From contig NZ_ATDL01000022.1 of the NCBI RefSeq assembly GCF_000416985.1, positions 62,001 to 126,000 of the forward strand: a DNA stretch of 64,000 nucleotides, written 5' to 3'. The position numbers and the translations under genes are program-made. Positions 1 to 9,354 of the stretch are shown here, one piece after another (positions within the stretch are counted from its first letter, which is position 1; each line of letters opens with the position of its first letter). The notes below the pieces were generated by a model. It saw nothing but the letters and a program-made list of their open reading frames with translations, was not told where the DNA came from and ran no database searches. Origin of the DNA: Sphingobacterium paucimobilis HER1398. GTDB taxonomy: Bacteria > Bacteroidota > Bacteroidia > Sphingobacteriales > Sphingobacteriaceae.

Positions 1-431
1 CGAGGGTTATACAAAAGTCCTACATCTACGCCTCTGCGGTCTGGCGAGTCATAATGCACTATTTCATAGCCAGAAGATGCCAGTGCCGGTTGGCGGACGA
101 GGTCCTCCAGAACCCTGCGGTTTTCAATCTCGCATACGCCGATAAAAGCTGGCCCGCTACTACTGTATTTGCGTCCGATACGCGACAGGACCTTGGCCAT
201 GTTAGCTTGTTTCTTACGGTATTTTTCGGGTGTCCAATGATTAGCACCATGAGGTGTAAACTCCGTGTCCATTATAGCTGAATCCAGTTCCGTGTCAAAC
301 AGGTTTTCCAAATTATAGAACGCGGCCGTATATACCTGATACTTTTTCTGCTGGGCACAAAGGCTAAGGCTCCCTGCCAATAGCAGCAGGGAAGCCATAA
401 TATATCTTATATTATTAGTCAATATTCTCAT
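1..431 (-). CDS. Endonuclease/exonuclease/phosphatase family protein (3' part missing)
   Basis: Partial gene that runs off the left edge; about 143 N-terminal residues are visible. A hydrophobic leader (ASLLLLAGSLSLCAQ) predicts export. The mature part opens with FYNLENLFDTELDS and continues with FIGVCEIENRRVLEDL, the N-LEN-LFD and E-I-E signatures of secreted EEP-fold nucleases/phosphatases; the glutamate of CEIEN is the expected metal ligand. The start is at 431, ten bases after the stop of the DUF5689 gene; an internal ATG at 398 is also possible. It is the last visible gene of a minus-strand operon with another nuclease and a TonB receptor, which fits hydrolysis of nucleic acids or phosphodiesters outside the cytoplasm. 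The catalytic His and Asp near the C terminus are not in the window, so activity cannot be judged. Confidence 0.85.
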   Translation of the reverse strand, partial: MRILTNNIRYIMASLLLLAGSLSLCAQQKKYQVYTAAFYNLENLFDTELDSAIMDTEFTPHGANHWTPEKYRKKQANMAKVLSRIGRKYSSSGPAFIGVCEIENRRVLEDLVRQPALASSGYEIVHYDSPDRRGVDVGLLYNP

Positions 432-440
432 ATCTATGTG

Positions 441-1799
441 TTACTTAGCCGGACCCACGATGATTGGATCACCCGAACCACCTGTCGATGCTCCTCCGAT
501 CAATTCGATATTATCCAAACGGAATCCTACCTTATTGGCTTCTGCACCGGATACAAATTCGAGTATCAGTTGTTCACTCTTCGCAATGTTTGGAATAGAT
601 ACGGTATAGAACTTACCATTATCCCCATTGGCATTCGATAAAGCCTTATCAGGTACATTAACAAATGCCCCATTCACTTTAACCTTAATGTTATTCATAT
701 TAGCTGTAGTTCCTGGGTCAAATAGATTAGCGGCCAGTTGGAATTTCAGGGTAATATCGCCCTTGTTCAAGCTGTTTATACCAGTGATCTTCACCGTGGC
801 ATCTTTCGTAGCCGGAAGCCATATATACGCATTGTTGTCTCCAGTCACAGTCCGTATGTCAACCAATCCTGATGCATCACTGTACTGAATAGGAGCCTTC
901 ATATCGAAACCCGTAAAATCTGCCAACTTTGGCCTATTGCCCGACAGGTATGGGCCAATACCGAACGTTTCCTTAAAAAAACTTCCCTCCTGTGGTTTCT
1001 CTGGTTCTGGAGCCTTGCCGTCGAAATCTTTAACATCGGCTTTAGTGCGTAACAACAATTGCCATCCCCCATTAAAGCGTCCCAGTATACCGATCAATGT
1101 TCCCTTTCCTTGTGGTAAGATGTCTTTGGCAAAGTCCGAATAGTTGCTGGTGCGCACATCCAATACATTGCCCGATGCATTCTTGATCTGTTCATTGGTC
1201 GTCGCATCGCCGGTTGTAAAAGGCTTCTTACCTCCATTTGTAAAGGTAACATCACGTATTTCCACAAGCTGATGCACCATGTCGTCGGTCAAAGCATTCA
1301 ACTGAACAAGTCTAGGTTGCGCTTTAGCGGCATTGGGCCAAGAGTTTGTAAAAGTTTTTGACTTGAATATTTCCCAGGCAATACGGTTGGCATTTGTTTT
1401 ATTCATGCCGATCTGTAATTCTCCCCCATACTTGACGATATATAGGTCTTTCAGATGGAGGTAGACCTCCTGTCCCACTTGGTAGCTGGCATACATCGCA
1501 TTCTGGTCGACACCGATATTGATTGCTGCCGAACCGTCCTGTAGATAGAGCTGCTTGTAGATGTTGCCCGATTCGTCATTTCCAGTTATGATCCCTTTGA
1601 TGATGAGGTCTTCTTCGATCAGCTGCGGATCGGTTATTTTTTCAAAGCGTTTTTTTAGTTGTTGGATGGTGATATTGTCGAGTGCCCCTTCATACTTGGG
1701 TTCATTCAATGGAGGAGCGGCGTATTCTCGTTCGCAAGAGGTATTGAGCGCAACAAATAACAGCGCAAAGAGTAAATATTTTATCGTATTCATATTCAT
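441..1799 (-). CDS. DUF5689 domain lipoprotein
   Basis: 452-residue predicted lipoprotein: the leader ends LNTSC, with lipidation at Cys22. Residues about 40-250 match the DUF5689 pattern, an OB-fold-like domain (LIIKGIITGNDESGNIYKQ, then LYLQDG and a VGQEVYLHLKDLYIVKYGG stretch). In Bacteroidota such proteins are often encoded beside secreted EEP nucleases and TonB receptors, as here. The last 170 residues form a separate beta-rich domain running from FFKETFG to GFRLDNIELIGG, which is clearly related to the C-terminal domain of the fimbrillin-type lipoprotein at 4631-6055. The gene starts 7 bp after the TonB receptor stop and ends 10 bp before the nuclease start, so all three are probably co-transcribed. 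A surface role in binding nucleic acid or presenting it to the receptor is inference. Confidence 0.8.
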   Translation of the reverse strand: MNMNTIKYLLFALLFVALNTSCEREYAAPPLNEPKYEGALDNITIQQLKKRFEKITDPQLIEEDLIIKGIITGNDESGNIYKQLYLQDGSAAINIGVDQNAMYASYQVGQEVYLHLKDLYIVKYGGELQIGMNKTNANRIAWEIFKSKTFTNSWPNAAKAQPRLVQLNALTDDMVHQLVEIRDVTFTNGGKKPFTTGDATTNEQIKNASGNVLDVRTSNYSDFAKDILPQGKGTLIGILGRFNGGWQLLLRTKADVKDFDGKAPEPEKPQEGSFFKETFGIGPYLSGNRPKLADFTGFDMKAPIQYSDASGLVDIRTVTGDNNAYIWLPATKDATVKITGINSLNKGDITLKFQLAANLFDPGTTANMNNIKVKVNGAFVNVPDKALSNANGDNGKFYTVSIPNIAKSEQLILEFVSGAEANKVGFRLDNIELIGGASTGGSGDPIIVGPAK

Positions 1800-1805
1800 C
1801 GTATG

Positions 1806-4556
1806 TTAGAATCTATAACTAGCATTCAAAAAGACATTCAGTCCCTGCATATAGAAATAGCGGGACGCAAAACGGTTAGGGTAAGTCGTATCCAAGCGTC
1901 CCTGTTCGTAGCCACCGGTACGGATATTCTTATTGTTCAGCAGATTGATAACGGAGAAATTGAAGTTAACCGCCCTTCTGTTTGCCAGATAGAACATCTT
2001 ACCGATTGAGGCATCAAAAGTGACTACATCATCCAGACGCTCCTGCTGTGTCAGCGCATTGTAGGCTGCTAGGTCCTTTTCATTGTTTGGGTTGATTGCG
2101 GTATAGTTCGATGCCAATCTTCGCAGAGGCGCCGCCGAAAGGTAGTTCCGGCCGATGGCATTGGCACTGAGTTCGAAGAACCAATAGTTGTAGAAATAAC
2201 GTGCTGCCAGTACACCGGCAAACTGTGGAGTACCGGAGACATAAAGATTCTTCATGTAGACCTGTTCCTCCTGGTCGATGATTTTACCGTTTTCTGCATT
2301 CATGATACCCAGCGGATTATTGTTATAGAAGTACTCCGCCATCGTGCCGATAAAATCAAAGCTCCAATTGTCATCCAGGCGATACGTAGCTGCGGCCTCT
2401 ATCCCGCGGTTTATTTTATCTACACCTGTCAGATTGTGGAATACAAATGTCCGTTGAGAATCGTGGTAATAGGCCATTCGTTCCTGCTGGTCGTAAAAAT
2501 TGGTCTGAAAAAGAGATACCCGTCCAGATAAACTGGGCATGGAGAAGATATAGTTGATATCAGTCGCAAATACCTTACCGCTCTGTAGTCCTTTGACGGC
2601 TTGATCCGTAACACGCGACATCGCATAAGCGCGGTCTGGTATAGGTGCTTCGGTATGGTAGCTCATATTGGCCGATAGATAGTGCCTACCGCTGAATTTG
2701 TAGGTGGCTCCACCTTTGAGCATATAGTCTACGAAACTGTGCTTCTTGCCTGGTCCGTATGAACTGTTCGGGAAACGTCCATTTTTCATGTTGCCCGTAC
2801 GCTGAAAATCGGTGTAGGTCAATTTCGTTCCATAGTAGAAATCGATAGTTGAGGTCTGGTACTGATTGGTGATCCAGGCATTGACGGACTGGATATCGAT
2901 GTCAAAGTCGTAACCAAAGATGTCTCCTACATAAGCCTTACGGTCCGGATATAGTAGGTCGTTCTGTTTGATGGCATCATCTCCTGGATTATCTCGTTCG
3001 GCAAATTTATCTTTATCCAGCACAAAGTCTGCCCCTAAGAGGTCACTAACAGTTTTGTATTGATATGATCTGGATTTGCGGGCTTCCACACCAGCTAATA
3101 GACGCATATTATTATCATATAGCTTGTTGAATGTCGAACTCAACGTTCCTTCCAGAAGGTCTGAATGTCTCTTTTCTACCATATATAGTGCGGCTCCATT
3201 ATTTTTATACCTATTTTCTGGATCCATGTTCTGGCGGTACAGTTCATCCCAATTTACTTGCGTGACACGCGTATCGTTTGATTTCCATAAGTTATAGTAG
3301 AAATCAACGGTATTCGGGTCTGTCGTGTTGGGGTCCATACTATGGTAAGAAGGCAGGTAGCGGTAGTAATCGGGACGCGGGTCCATCGCGTTGTACCAGT
3401 TTAACGCTGAGCTGGCATAGCGACCATAATGTAACAGACCGCCTGATGTCAATGTCGTCTTCTCATCTATTTTCCAGATATGTGAGAGTACCGCTGTAGG
3501 ATCGTAGGCCGTTACCATGCGTGAGTTGCGTACCTTACCATCCTGATAGCCCCAGTTTGGGTTGTATAGGTTATTGCCCACTAGATCATATACCTCTTGA
3601 AAGGAAGCGCCTTGCTGTCCACGGACGACAGGTGATCCGTATGTGACCAGAGAGAGCGAATGCGCGCCTTCAGCCCATTGTTTCTCCATAGAAAGTGCAT
3701 AAGATACATTTTCATAAGAGGTACCCTCAATGAATCCTTTGTCTGCATATCGGCCACCAACAGCACCTGTAAAGGCCCAGCCATTGTCCATAAGACCTGT
3801 TGAATAGCTGAATATACCTCGTGAATAATAGTTCCTGTTCGTGTAAGAACCCGTGATTTTTCCGCCTTTGGCGTAGGAACTGGCCCGCATATTTATATTT
3901 TCAGCTCCACCGATGGAACCGAAAGTGAAACTGCCACTGTTATTGTAATTGACCACATCTCCATTACGGGTCAGGTCATTGAGTGCACCGATAGATGCAT
4001 AATTAAATACCTTTCGGTATTGATCGTTGGCCAGTACTCCATTGATATAGGTCTGTTCATAAAAGGGATCGTATCCTCTCACGCGAAACCGAAATGGAGA
4101 AAGTTTGAATCCAACTTTATTCAAATAGATATCATTGGATAGGATGACGGACGAACGTATATCCTGTCCTTGAACATTACCCTCATCCTGCAGGATATCA
4201 TCGTCGATGACTCCCATTGTTGTTTGCATGTCGATCTGAGGGACTGAGGTTAATAAAATCGGTTCGAGTGTATTATCACTTCCCTTCTTTAGCTCTACTT
4301 TAACCCTGTAAGGGCGTATTCCTGCTCCCGTTACCGAGAGGTAGTCTTCGCCAGGCTCGACGCTGACAAAGAGAAATGCCCCTTCCATGTTGCTGATCGT
4401 CTGTTGTTTATTCTTCTCCAGCGATACAGTCAACCCAGGTAGGGGTATGTTGTTTTTTTCATCGATCAGTATACCACGGAGCTCTGTTTTTTGCTGTGCA
4501 TAGCCCACACTGATGTAACCGATGAGAAAAAATAATACGTACAAAGTCTGCCGCAT
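1806..4556 (-). CDS. TonB-dependent outer membrane receptor with carboxypeptidase-like N-terminal domain
   Basis: 916 residues with a Sec signal (VGYAQ at about residue 20). A CarboxypepD_reg-like domain follows (ELRGILIDEKNNIPLPG, residues about 24-100), then a plug and a long beta-barrel that ends in an aromatic residue (NASYRF), as outer-membrane barrels do. It lacks the STN domain and the SusC hallmark plug, and no SusD gene is adjacent, so it is a plain TonB receptor and not a SusC. It is flanked by fimbrillin-type lipoproteins upstream and DUF5689 and EEP genes downstream. The neighbours suggest that its substrate is released from nucleic acids, but nothing in the sequence itself fixes the ligand. 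Confidence 0.9.
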   Translation of the reverse strand: MRQTLYVLFFLIGYISVGYAQQKTELRGILIDEKNNIPLPGLTVSLEKNKQQTISNMEGAFLFVSVEPGEDYLSVTGAGIRPYRVKVELKKGSDNTLEPILLTSVPQIDMQTTMGVIDDDILQDEGNVQGQDIRSSVILSNDIYLNKVGFKLSPFRFRVRGYDPFYEQTYINGVLANDQYRKVFNYASIGALNDLTRNGDVVNYNNSGSFTFGSIGGAENINMRASSYAKGGKITGSYTNRNYYSRGIFSYSTGLMDNGWAFTGAVGGRYADKGFIEGTSYENVSYALSMEKQWAEGAHSLSLVTYGSPVVRGQQGASFQEVYDLVGNNLYNPNWGYQDGKVRNSRMVTAYDPTAVLSHIWKIDEKTTLTSGGLLHYGRYASSALNWYNAMDPRPDYYRYLPSYHSMDPNTTDPNTVDFYYNLWKSNDTRVTQVNWDELYRQNMDPENRYKNNGAALYMVEKRHSDLLEGTLSSTFNKLYDNNMRLLAGVEARKSRSYQYKTVSDLLGADFVLDKDKFAERDNPGDDAIKQNDLLYPDRKAYVGDIFGYDFDIDIQSVNAWITNQYQTSTIDFYYGTKLTYTDFQRTGNMKNGRFPNSSYGPGKKHSFVDYMLKGGATYKFSGRHYLSANMSYHTEAPIPDRAYAMSRVTDQAVKGLQSGKVFATDINYIFSMPSLSGRVSLFQTNFYDQQERMAYYHDSQRTFVFHNLTGVDKINRGIEAAATYRLDDNWSFDFIGTMAEYFYNNNPLGIMNAENGKIIDQEEQVYMKNLYVSGTPQFAGVLAARYFYNYWFFELSANAIGRNYLSAAPLRRLASNYTAINPNNEKDLAAYNALTQQERLDDVVTFDASIGKMFYLANRRAVNFNFSVINLLNNKNIRTGGYEQGRLDTTYPNRFASRYFYMQGLNVFLNASYRF

Positions 4557-4630
4557 AATCTTATTTTAGGTAAAAAGTATACAAGAGGAGGCATAATGCC
4601 CCCTCTTGGGTTTGAACTGTGTTCTGTTGT

Positions 4631-6055
4631 TTATTTTGTACCGACCAGCTTAATATTGTCGATACGGTAACCCACTGTGTTTTCGGTATTCGTAGTTGAA
4701 AATTCTAATGTCAGGCTGTTCCCTGTCGGAATTCCAGCGTCGATGTTTACCGCTACATAGGTATTACTAGTTGCGATACTCCCTGCAGGAACCGTGAGTT
4801 CTTGTCCATTTGCACGTACCTTGATGACTTTAACTGAAGCGCCACCACCGTTTGCAGTTATATCATAAGATAACTTAAGCTTGGTAGCTCCGGTTGTATT
4901 GATACCTTCAATCTTGAAGCCTGTAGTTCTATTAGCAGGTATCCATACATGTGGATCCATGGTTGAAGTAGCACGTATATCGACATAATTAGCAGGATCT
5001 TGATCTGAATATTTCACTCCTTTCTCGGAGAAATCTAGAAACTCTGCAATTCTGGATTTTGGAAAATCTTTAGATGCAGGAGCTGTTCCAAAGGTCTCTA
5101 AAAACAACGTTTGCTCCGTACCCGTTCCGGGGTCTGGTCCTGGATCTGTGCCTCCATCACCATCCACATTGAATGAACCACCTGGTACTGTTGTCCAGTC
5201 TGTAATGGTACCAGCACCAGTCACTGCGACCTCATTACCAGTCGATCCTGTACTCAATTGGATATCGTAGGTGTATTTTTTACCTGCTTCGAACGACGTA
5301 TTTGCCGGAATTGCCCATTTGAACGTTCCCGATGCCAAGGTGAATATCACCTCTTTAGCAGCGTAGCTTCCAGGGATAACAATCGCTTCTACCAATTGGC
5401 TTCCTGTACCAGCCGTTGCTTTAGCTGTCACATTCTTAGCATTTGCGGCACCCGTCACCGTACCTGTAGCAAGGTCCATTGTAGCGGTAGTATTGATTCC
5501 ATTGTAAACAACCTGTAGTCCGTTTACATTTGGCACTCCCGTTCCACCTTTTACAGTTAGTTCTATTTTAGCTAGCTTATGGCTAAAGCTAAGATTAGCC
5601 GTTGGCGAAGCCTTTGTCAATCCTGTAGCATTGTTAGCGTACAGTACATCGATAGCAGCTGGATTGGTTTGCGTTGTTACATCAATAGGTAGATTTGTAC
5701 CGGATAGCGTAGCAGAGTATGGGTAGTAAGCGATAAAATCCACAGCACCGGTTTCTGGGTAGTTGATGATCTCGGCGCCTTGGCCTGTGAAGTTGCCATT
5801 ACCGCTAGTCGTATATTTTTTGTTTGTTGCGAGAGGGCTGGCTAAGCCTGCTCCTTGTTTCATAAATACACCTATAGCATCGTTGGCATCCCAGTTATTG
5901 CCCGATACACGTGTACTGATGCCGTTTCCTATTGAAGACGTAAAGGAAACTTTACCATCGTTTTCTGGACCTACATTCCTGTAGTCATCGTTCTTACAGG
6001 AGTTACCCAGAACGATCAGTGCTAAAGCAGCACCTAAAAGTTGCTTTTTTTTCAT
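4631..6055 (-). CDS. Fimbrillin family lipoprotein with extra C-terminal domain
   Basis: 474-residue predicted lipoprotein (leader LIVLGNSC, Cys20). Residues about 35-290 follow the fimbrillin (FimA/Mfa-like) pattern: VSFTSSIGNGISTRVSG, WDANDAIGVFM, a FIAYYPYSATL stretch, LSFSHKLAKIELTVKGG, and FEAGKKYTYDIQL. An acidic Gly-Pro-Asp linker at about 295-315 leads to a second domain (LFLETFG to VGYRIDNIKLVG) that is shared with the DUF5689 lipoprotein. It sits 50 bp downstream of a fimbrillin-nuclease fusion and 74 bp upstream of the receptor gene. It is likely a cell-surface stalk or adhesive lipoprotein. Whether it polymerises is unknown; no partner pilus genes are present. Confidence 0.85.
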   Translation of the reverse strand: MKKKQLLGAALALIVLGNSCKNDDYRNVGPENDGKVSFTSSIGNGISTRVSGNNWDANDAIGVFMKQGAGLASPLATNKKYTTSGNGNFTGQGAEIINYPETGAVDFIAYYPYSATLSGTNLPIDVTTQTNPAAIDVLYANNATGLTKASPTANLSFSHKLAKIELTVKGGTGVPNVNGLQVVYNGINTTATMDLATGTVTGAANAKNVTAKATAGTGSQLVEAIVIPGSYAAKEVIFTLASGTFKWAIPANTSFEAGKKYTYDIQLSTGSTGNEVAVTGAGTITDWTTVPGGSFNVDGDGGTDPGPDPGTGTEQTLFLETFGTAPASKDFPKSRIAEFLDFSEKGVKYSDQDPANYVDIRATSTMDPHVWIPANRTTGFKIEGINTTGATKLKLSYDITANGGGASVKVIKVRANGQELTVPAGSIATSNTYVAVNIDAGIPTGNSLTLEFSTTNTENTVGYRIDNIKLVGTK

Positions 6056-6105
6056 TTTCTCAAATTATCAGTATCAATTAATAGATTATTGTATATTTCT
6101 ATATC

Positions 6106-7704
6106 TTACTTTCTCCACACAGTTTCGTCAATCTTACCTTTGGATTCCTTGCTCAAGGCTGGAAAAAATGTAAAACCGGTCTCTTTTTCCAGCTCCTCGA
6201 CCTTTACTTTATAGGTCATATAATCCTTTGACGAAGGATTAGCATTATTCATTCTAAACCCTATCGTATAGTAGGTGTTTCCTTTTTTCATGGCGAGGGC
6301 CTTATAGTAGTATTTTGGTTTGGCTACATTAGTATTGGCGTTATCTTTCACGTAATCAATATTCTGGTCTGCCGCAGTAGTTACCATAGCGCCGGTTACT
6401 ACATACATCGTATCCACTCCAGATTGTCCGGTCCAGGTTCTTATCTTATTCTCCAGCTCCGCCCATACTCCTTGATTAAGTGGCCTGTTCTGCGGAGTCA
6501 TATTGGTATAGTAAAATGTCGAAGCATTTTCCTGATAAGTTTTCGTTCGGTCACCACTAGGCAGCTGATGTCCGCGGTCGATAAGCAAGGACTGATTATT
6601 GGGGTAGCCTTTGGACAGCAATGCCTGCAATGTACTGTTATAATCAGGGTCGTATCCCCAATCATCGGTACGGTCCTGTCCGCCCAAATAGTCACTGCTT
6701 AATGGGTAAGCCACCCATAGGGCCAGTTTATTCTTCGTATCATACAACATGGAGTAATTACGCTTGGTGGCTGTACTCATCTTTAGGCTGTATTTCAATG
6801 TTGCTGTTTCTTGAACTAGAGGTAGCTCCATATAGGATCCCGTTGGTATCGGTGTGACGTCATCGTCTTTGCCGAGCGTTATATCATACTGATAGCGGTG
6901 TCCTTTAGCAAAGGTCGTTCCTGCAGGCAATTTCCAGATATAGCTCTTACCATCCGATTTGGTAAATACGACCTGCCCCGGATCCTTTACCGCACCTGGG
7001 AATAACGTCCATTCCACGAGTGTCTCCCCTGTTCCATTGACTGATATTTTAGCGTTAATATCCTGTAGGCTTGTCGCGTCTACGAGCAGCTGACCAGTAG
7101 CAAGGTCAAAAGTACCTGTTGACGCACTGTTTTTGAATACCGCTTTTACGTCAGTAAGAGCACTTCCTTTCAACTTGATCTCAATTTTGGTCATCTGTCG
7201 GCTGAATGACAGGGCTACAGGCCCTTGTGCTCCGGTCCATCCTGTGGTCTGTTGGGCATACATAAAGTCTAAAGCTGTTTGATTGCTCTGGTCTGTGATG
7301 CTTATCGCCGGAGTTAAGCTGGCCGTGGACTGGTAAGGATAGTATGCTACAAAACTTACTTTACTGCCAGATGGGTACGTTAGTTGTTCTGTTGCGGAGA
7401 CAGGAGAAAAATTACCATTGCCAGTAGTGGTATATTTCTTGTTAAAGCCATTGTCGACTACAGCGTCTGTTGTCAGTGTGGAGCCATGGGAGTACATGAA
7501 AATTCCAACAGCATCCCCCATATCCCATTTTGTACCACTGGTACGGGTCATCGGGAGCCCTTCGATTGCACTTGTAAAAGAAACTTTGTTCTGAATATCC
7601 TTGACGGAAAAATCATTGTCCTTGCGACAGGAAACAACCAATAAAGCGAAACAAAAGAAAAGGGTAAACGAGTTTTTAGTTTTTAAATTCAATTTCTGCA
7701 CCAC
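6106..7704 (-). CDS. Fimbrillin domain fused to DNA/RNA non-specific endonuclease (lipoprotein)
   Basis: 532-residue lipoprotein (LLVVSC, Cys26). Residues about 38-280 are a fimbrillin-like domain that parallels the next gene (KVSFTSAIEGLPMTRTSG, WDMGDAVGIFMYS, FVAYYPY, ALSFSRQMTKIEIKLKG, FAKGHRYQYDITLG). Residues about 290-530 are a Serratia-nuclease/NUC1-type domain: the DRGH motif with catalytic His379, then FYYTNMTPQNRPLNQG with the Mg-binding Asn and Glu416/418 in the expected WAELE segment. The motifs look intact. Such enzymes cut single- and double-stranded DNA and RNA. Lipid anchoring plus a fimbrillin stalk implies a nuclease held at the cell surface. It is the first gene of the minus-strand operon, with a long gene-poor upstream region. 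Confidence 0.88.
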   Translation of the reverse strand: MVQKLNLKTKNSFTLFFCFALLVVSCRKDNDFSVKDIQNKVSFTSAIEGLPMTRTSGTKWDMGDAVGIFMYSHGSTLTTDAVVDNGFNKKYTTTGNGNFSPVSATEQLTYPSGSKVSFVAYYPYQSTASLTPAISITDQSNQTALDFMYAQQTTGWTGAQGPVALSFSRQMTKIEIKLKGSALTDVKAVFKNSASTGTFDLATGQLLVDATSLQDINAKISVNGTGETLVEWTLFPGAVKDPGQVVFTKSDGKSYIWKLPAGTTFAKGHRYQYDITLGKDDDVTPIPTGSYMELPLVQETATLKYSLKMSTATKRNYSMLYDTKNKLALWVAYPLSSDYLGGQDRTDDWGYDPDYNSTLQALLSKGYPNNQSLLIDRGHQLPSGDRTKTYQENASTFYYTNMTPQNRPLNQGVWAELENKIRTWTGQSGVDTMYVVTGAMVTTAADQNIDYVKDNANTNVAKPKYYYKALAMKKGNTYYTIGFRMNNANPSSKDYMTYKVKVEELEKETGFTFFPALSKESKGKIDETVWRK

Positions 7705-8150
7705 TACTTGTAATTAATTAAATTAAATTTTAAATTGTTGATTATCGATAAAAGAATATTTGCAACCGAAATGTTTAACAAACATAACCTTGAGAGAAAA
7801 ACAAATAGTAAAGAGATTATTAACAATAGATTAAATATTGTATGACGAGTCGGACAATGATACAGTTATCCTATTGTGCGATGGGGAAAGCTGTTAATTA
7901 AGCACAACAGTAAACTGCAGCTTATAGCAACTGGTTTTGCGCGAACACTGCTCACACCTATTGCCTACTTGATGATGGGAGGTTATGATATCACCACTCC
8001 AAAAAAATCGGAGTTGCTTGCCTGGTTCTTAAATTTTGTGTTTTCGGATCGGTACACGGGTGCTAGCTTCAAGCCTGTGGATTTACTCCCTCAGGAGCTT
8101 AAATGATATAATCAGCACCGCGTGACCTAGCCCTATCTGTATAAGATACC
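7705..8150. other. Intergenic region upstream of the nuclease operon
   Basis: 446 bp with no convincing gene. The part next to the operon start (7705-7860) is AT-rich and should hold the minus-strand operon promoter. A TATGTTTG octamer on the minus strand (7786-7779) fits the Bacteroidota -7 consensus, but no TTTG sits at the normal 19-21 bp distance upstream. From 7861 to 8106 there is an open plus-strand frame, described separately. Confidence 0.4.
7861..8106 (+). pseudogene. Possible remnant of a coding sequence, unrecognised
   Basis: An open plus-strand frame follows a TGA at 7858-7860 and ends in a stop at 8104-8106. The only start is a GTG at 7876, without a clear ribosome binding site. 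The translation looks protein-like in its second half (GFARTLLTPIAYLMMGGYD, then FKPVDLLPQELK). It resembles the C-terminal end of a longer protein, but I do not recognise the family. It may equally be a chance frame. Confidence 0.2.
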
Positions 8151-9209
8151 TCATAAACTTGAAAAACGCTTCAAATAGATATTTGAAATATAGTCTTTAG
8201 GCTTTAAACCATTGATTTTACGTGTGCGGAAATATAGATTATAGGTTTTATTTAATTCTTTGTCAGGGTAGTAATTCTTTTTAGAGTTGTAAAAATAATC
8301 TAGAAAATTACCGTTGATAATACCTAATCCATCCATAAACTCGAAGTCGCCTATACCATCAATCGCATACCATTTATTGTCCATGCCTGCTAATTTACCT
8401 TGTGTGGCAGACGCTAAATAAATAATATTTGTCCAGTATCTTCTAATGCGATATTTGGGATAAAAGGGATTGGTTACAATAGTATCTAATAAAATCTTTC
8501 CCTCGTACCTTTTATGATGCGCACCGATAGGTCCCCATTTGCCCTTCAGATAGCTTTCCTTGTTTTCAAATCGGATTGAGCGCAATATCCCACATGCATC
8601 CATCAAAGCAGGTTCTATAACAACATTGAGATCGATATAATAAGCTTCGGTCAACGCTTCGCTTTCTAGATGAAAATACTGCCCTCCCTCCTTCACAACT
8701 AACTCATAATCGGTACGTTTCAAATTAACCTCTACCTTTCTTTCAAAAATACCTAATGGAGCATACTGAGCATAGAATATATCTTGCTTTGCCCGAGTCA
8801 ATACACTGTCTATTGGTAGAAATGTAATCTCCCCTGTAGATACCGCTTGTGTGATGTTTTTTTTACCAATTTTATCCTTTGACAATGGAGTAATTGTAAT
8901 CAATATATCATATGGATATTCATTCAAAATACCTAAAGAATTCTTTATTTCTAAATACCGTTTTGTGTAAAGATCATAGTTACCACTATTCTTCACAAAT
9001 CTAAAGTAGTAGTTGTAAATAGTGATATCGGGAAACTTATCTTCTATAGGCTCAAGATCTGCATACATACGATTTATTGTAATGCCTTGGTATTTCTCAC
9101 TTAAAATATCTTTATCAAAAAGCACGTACTCAGCACGCTGTGCTAATAATGAAAAATGACCAAAAAAAATATAAAAGAAAATAATACAGTAGTTTTTCAT
9201 TATTCTCAT
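8151..9209 (-). CDS. Exported protein of unknown function
   Basis: 352 residues. The N terminus is a signal peptide (hydrophobic FFYIFFGHFSLLAQ) cleaved near residue 24. The mature protein is rich in Tyr, Ile and Lys with no cysteine cluster and no motif I can place, and it contains many predicted short beta strands. The ATG at 9209 precedes a second ATG at 9200 (MRIM), so either could be used. The gene is AT-rich compared with the adjacent operon. It stands alone: the next minus-strand gene upstream is 146 bp or more away. A periplasmic or surface location is the only supported statement. Confidence 0.6.
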   Translation of the reverse strand: MRIMKNYCIIFFYIFFGHFSLLAQRAEYVLFDKDILSEKYQGITINRMYADLEPIEDKFPDITIYNYYFRFVKNSGNYDLYTKRYLEIKNSLGILNEYPYDILITITPLSKDKIGKKNITQAVSTGEITFLPIDSVLTRAKQDIFYAQYAPLGIFERKVEVNLKRTDYELVVKEGGQYFHLESEALTEAYYIDLNVVIEPALMDACGILRSIRFENKESYLKGKWGPIGAHHKRYEGKILLDTIVTNPFYPKYRIRRYWTNIIYLASATQGKLAGMDNKWYAIDGIGDFEFMDGLGIINGNFLDYFYNSKKNYYPDKELNKTYNLYFRTRKINGLKPKDYISNIYLKRFSSL

Positions 9210-9354
9210 GCTAATTTTTTATCTCGTAACTCCAAATCGTTATCATTAACGATCGTATGTCTTATTTAAAAATCTTTGAATTCTCCCTCTGAAAGACCAA
9301 ACATAGATAAAACATTATTAAATCTACCTGGGCATACTGATTCTTTTTTTAAAA

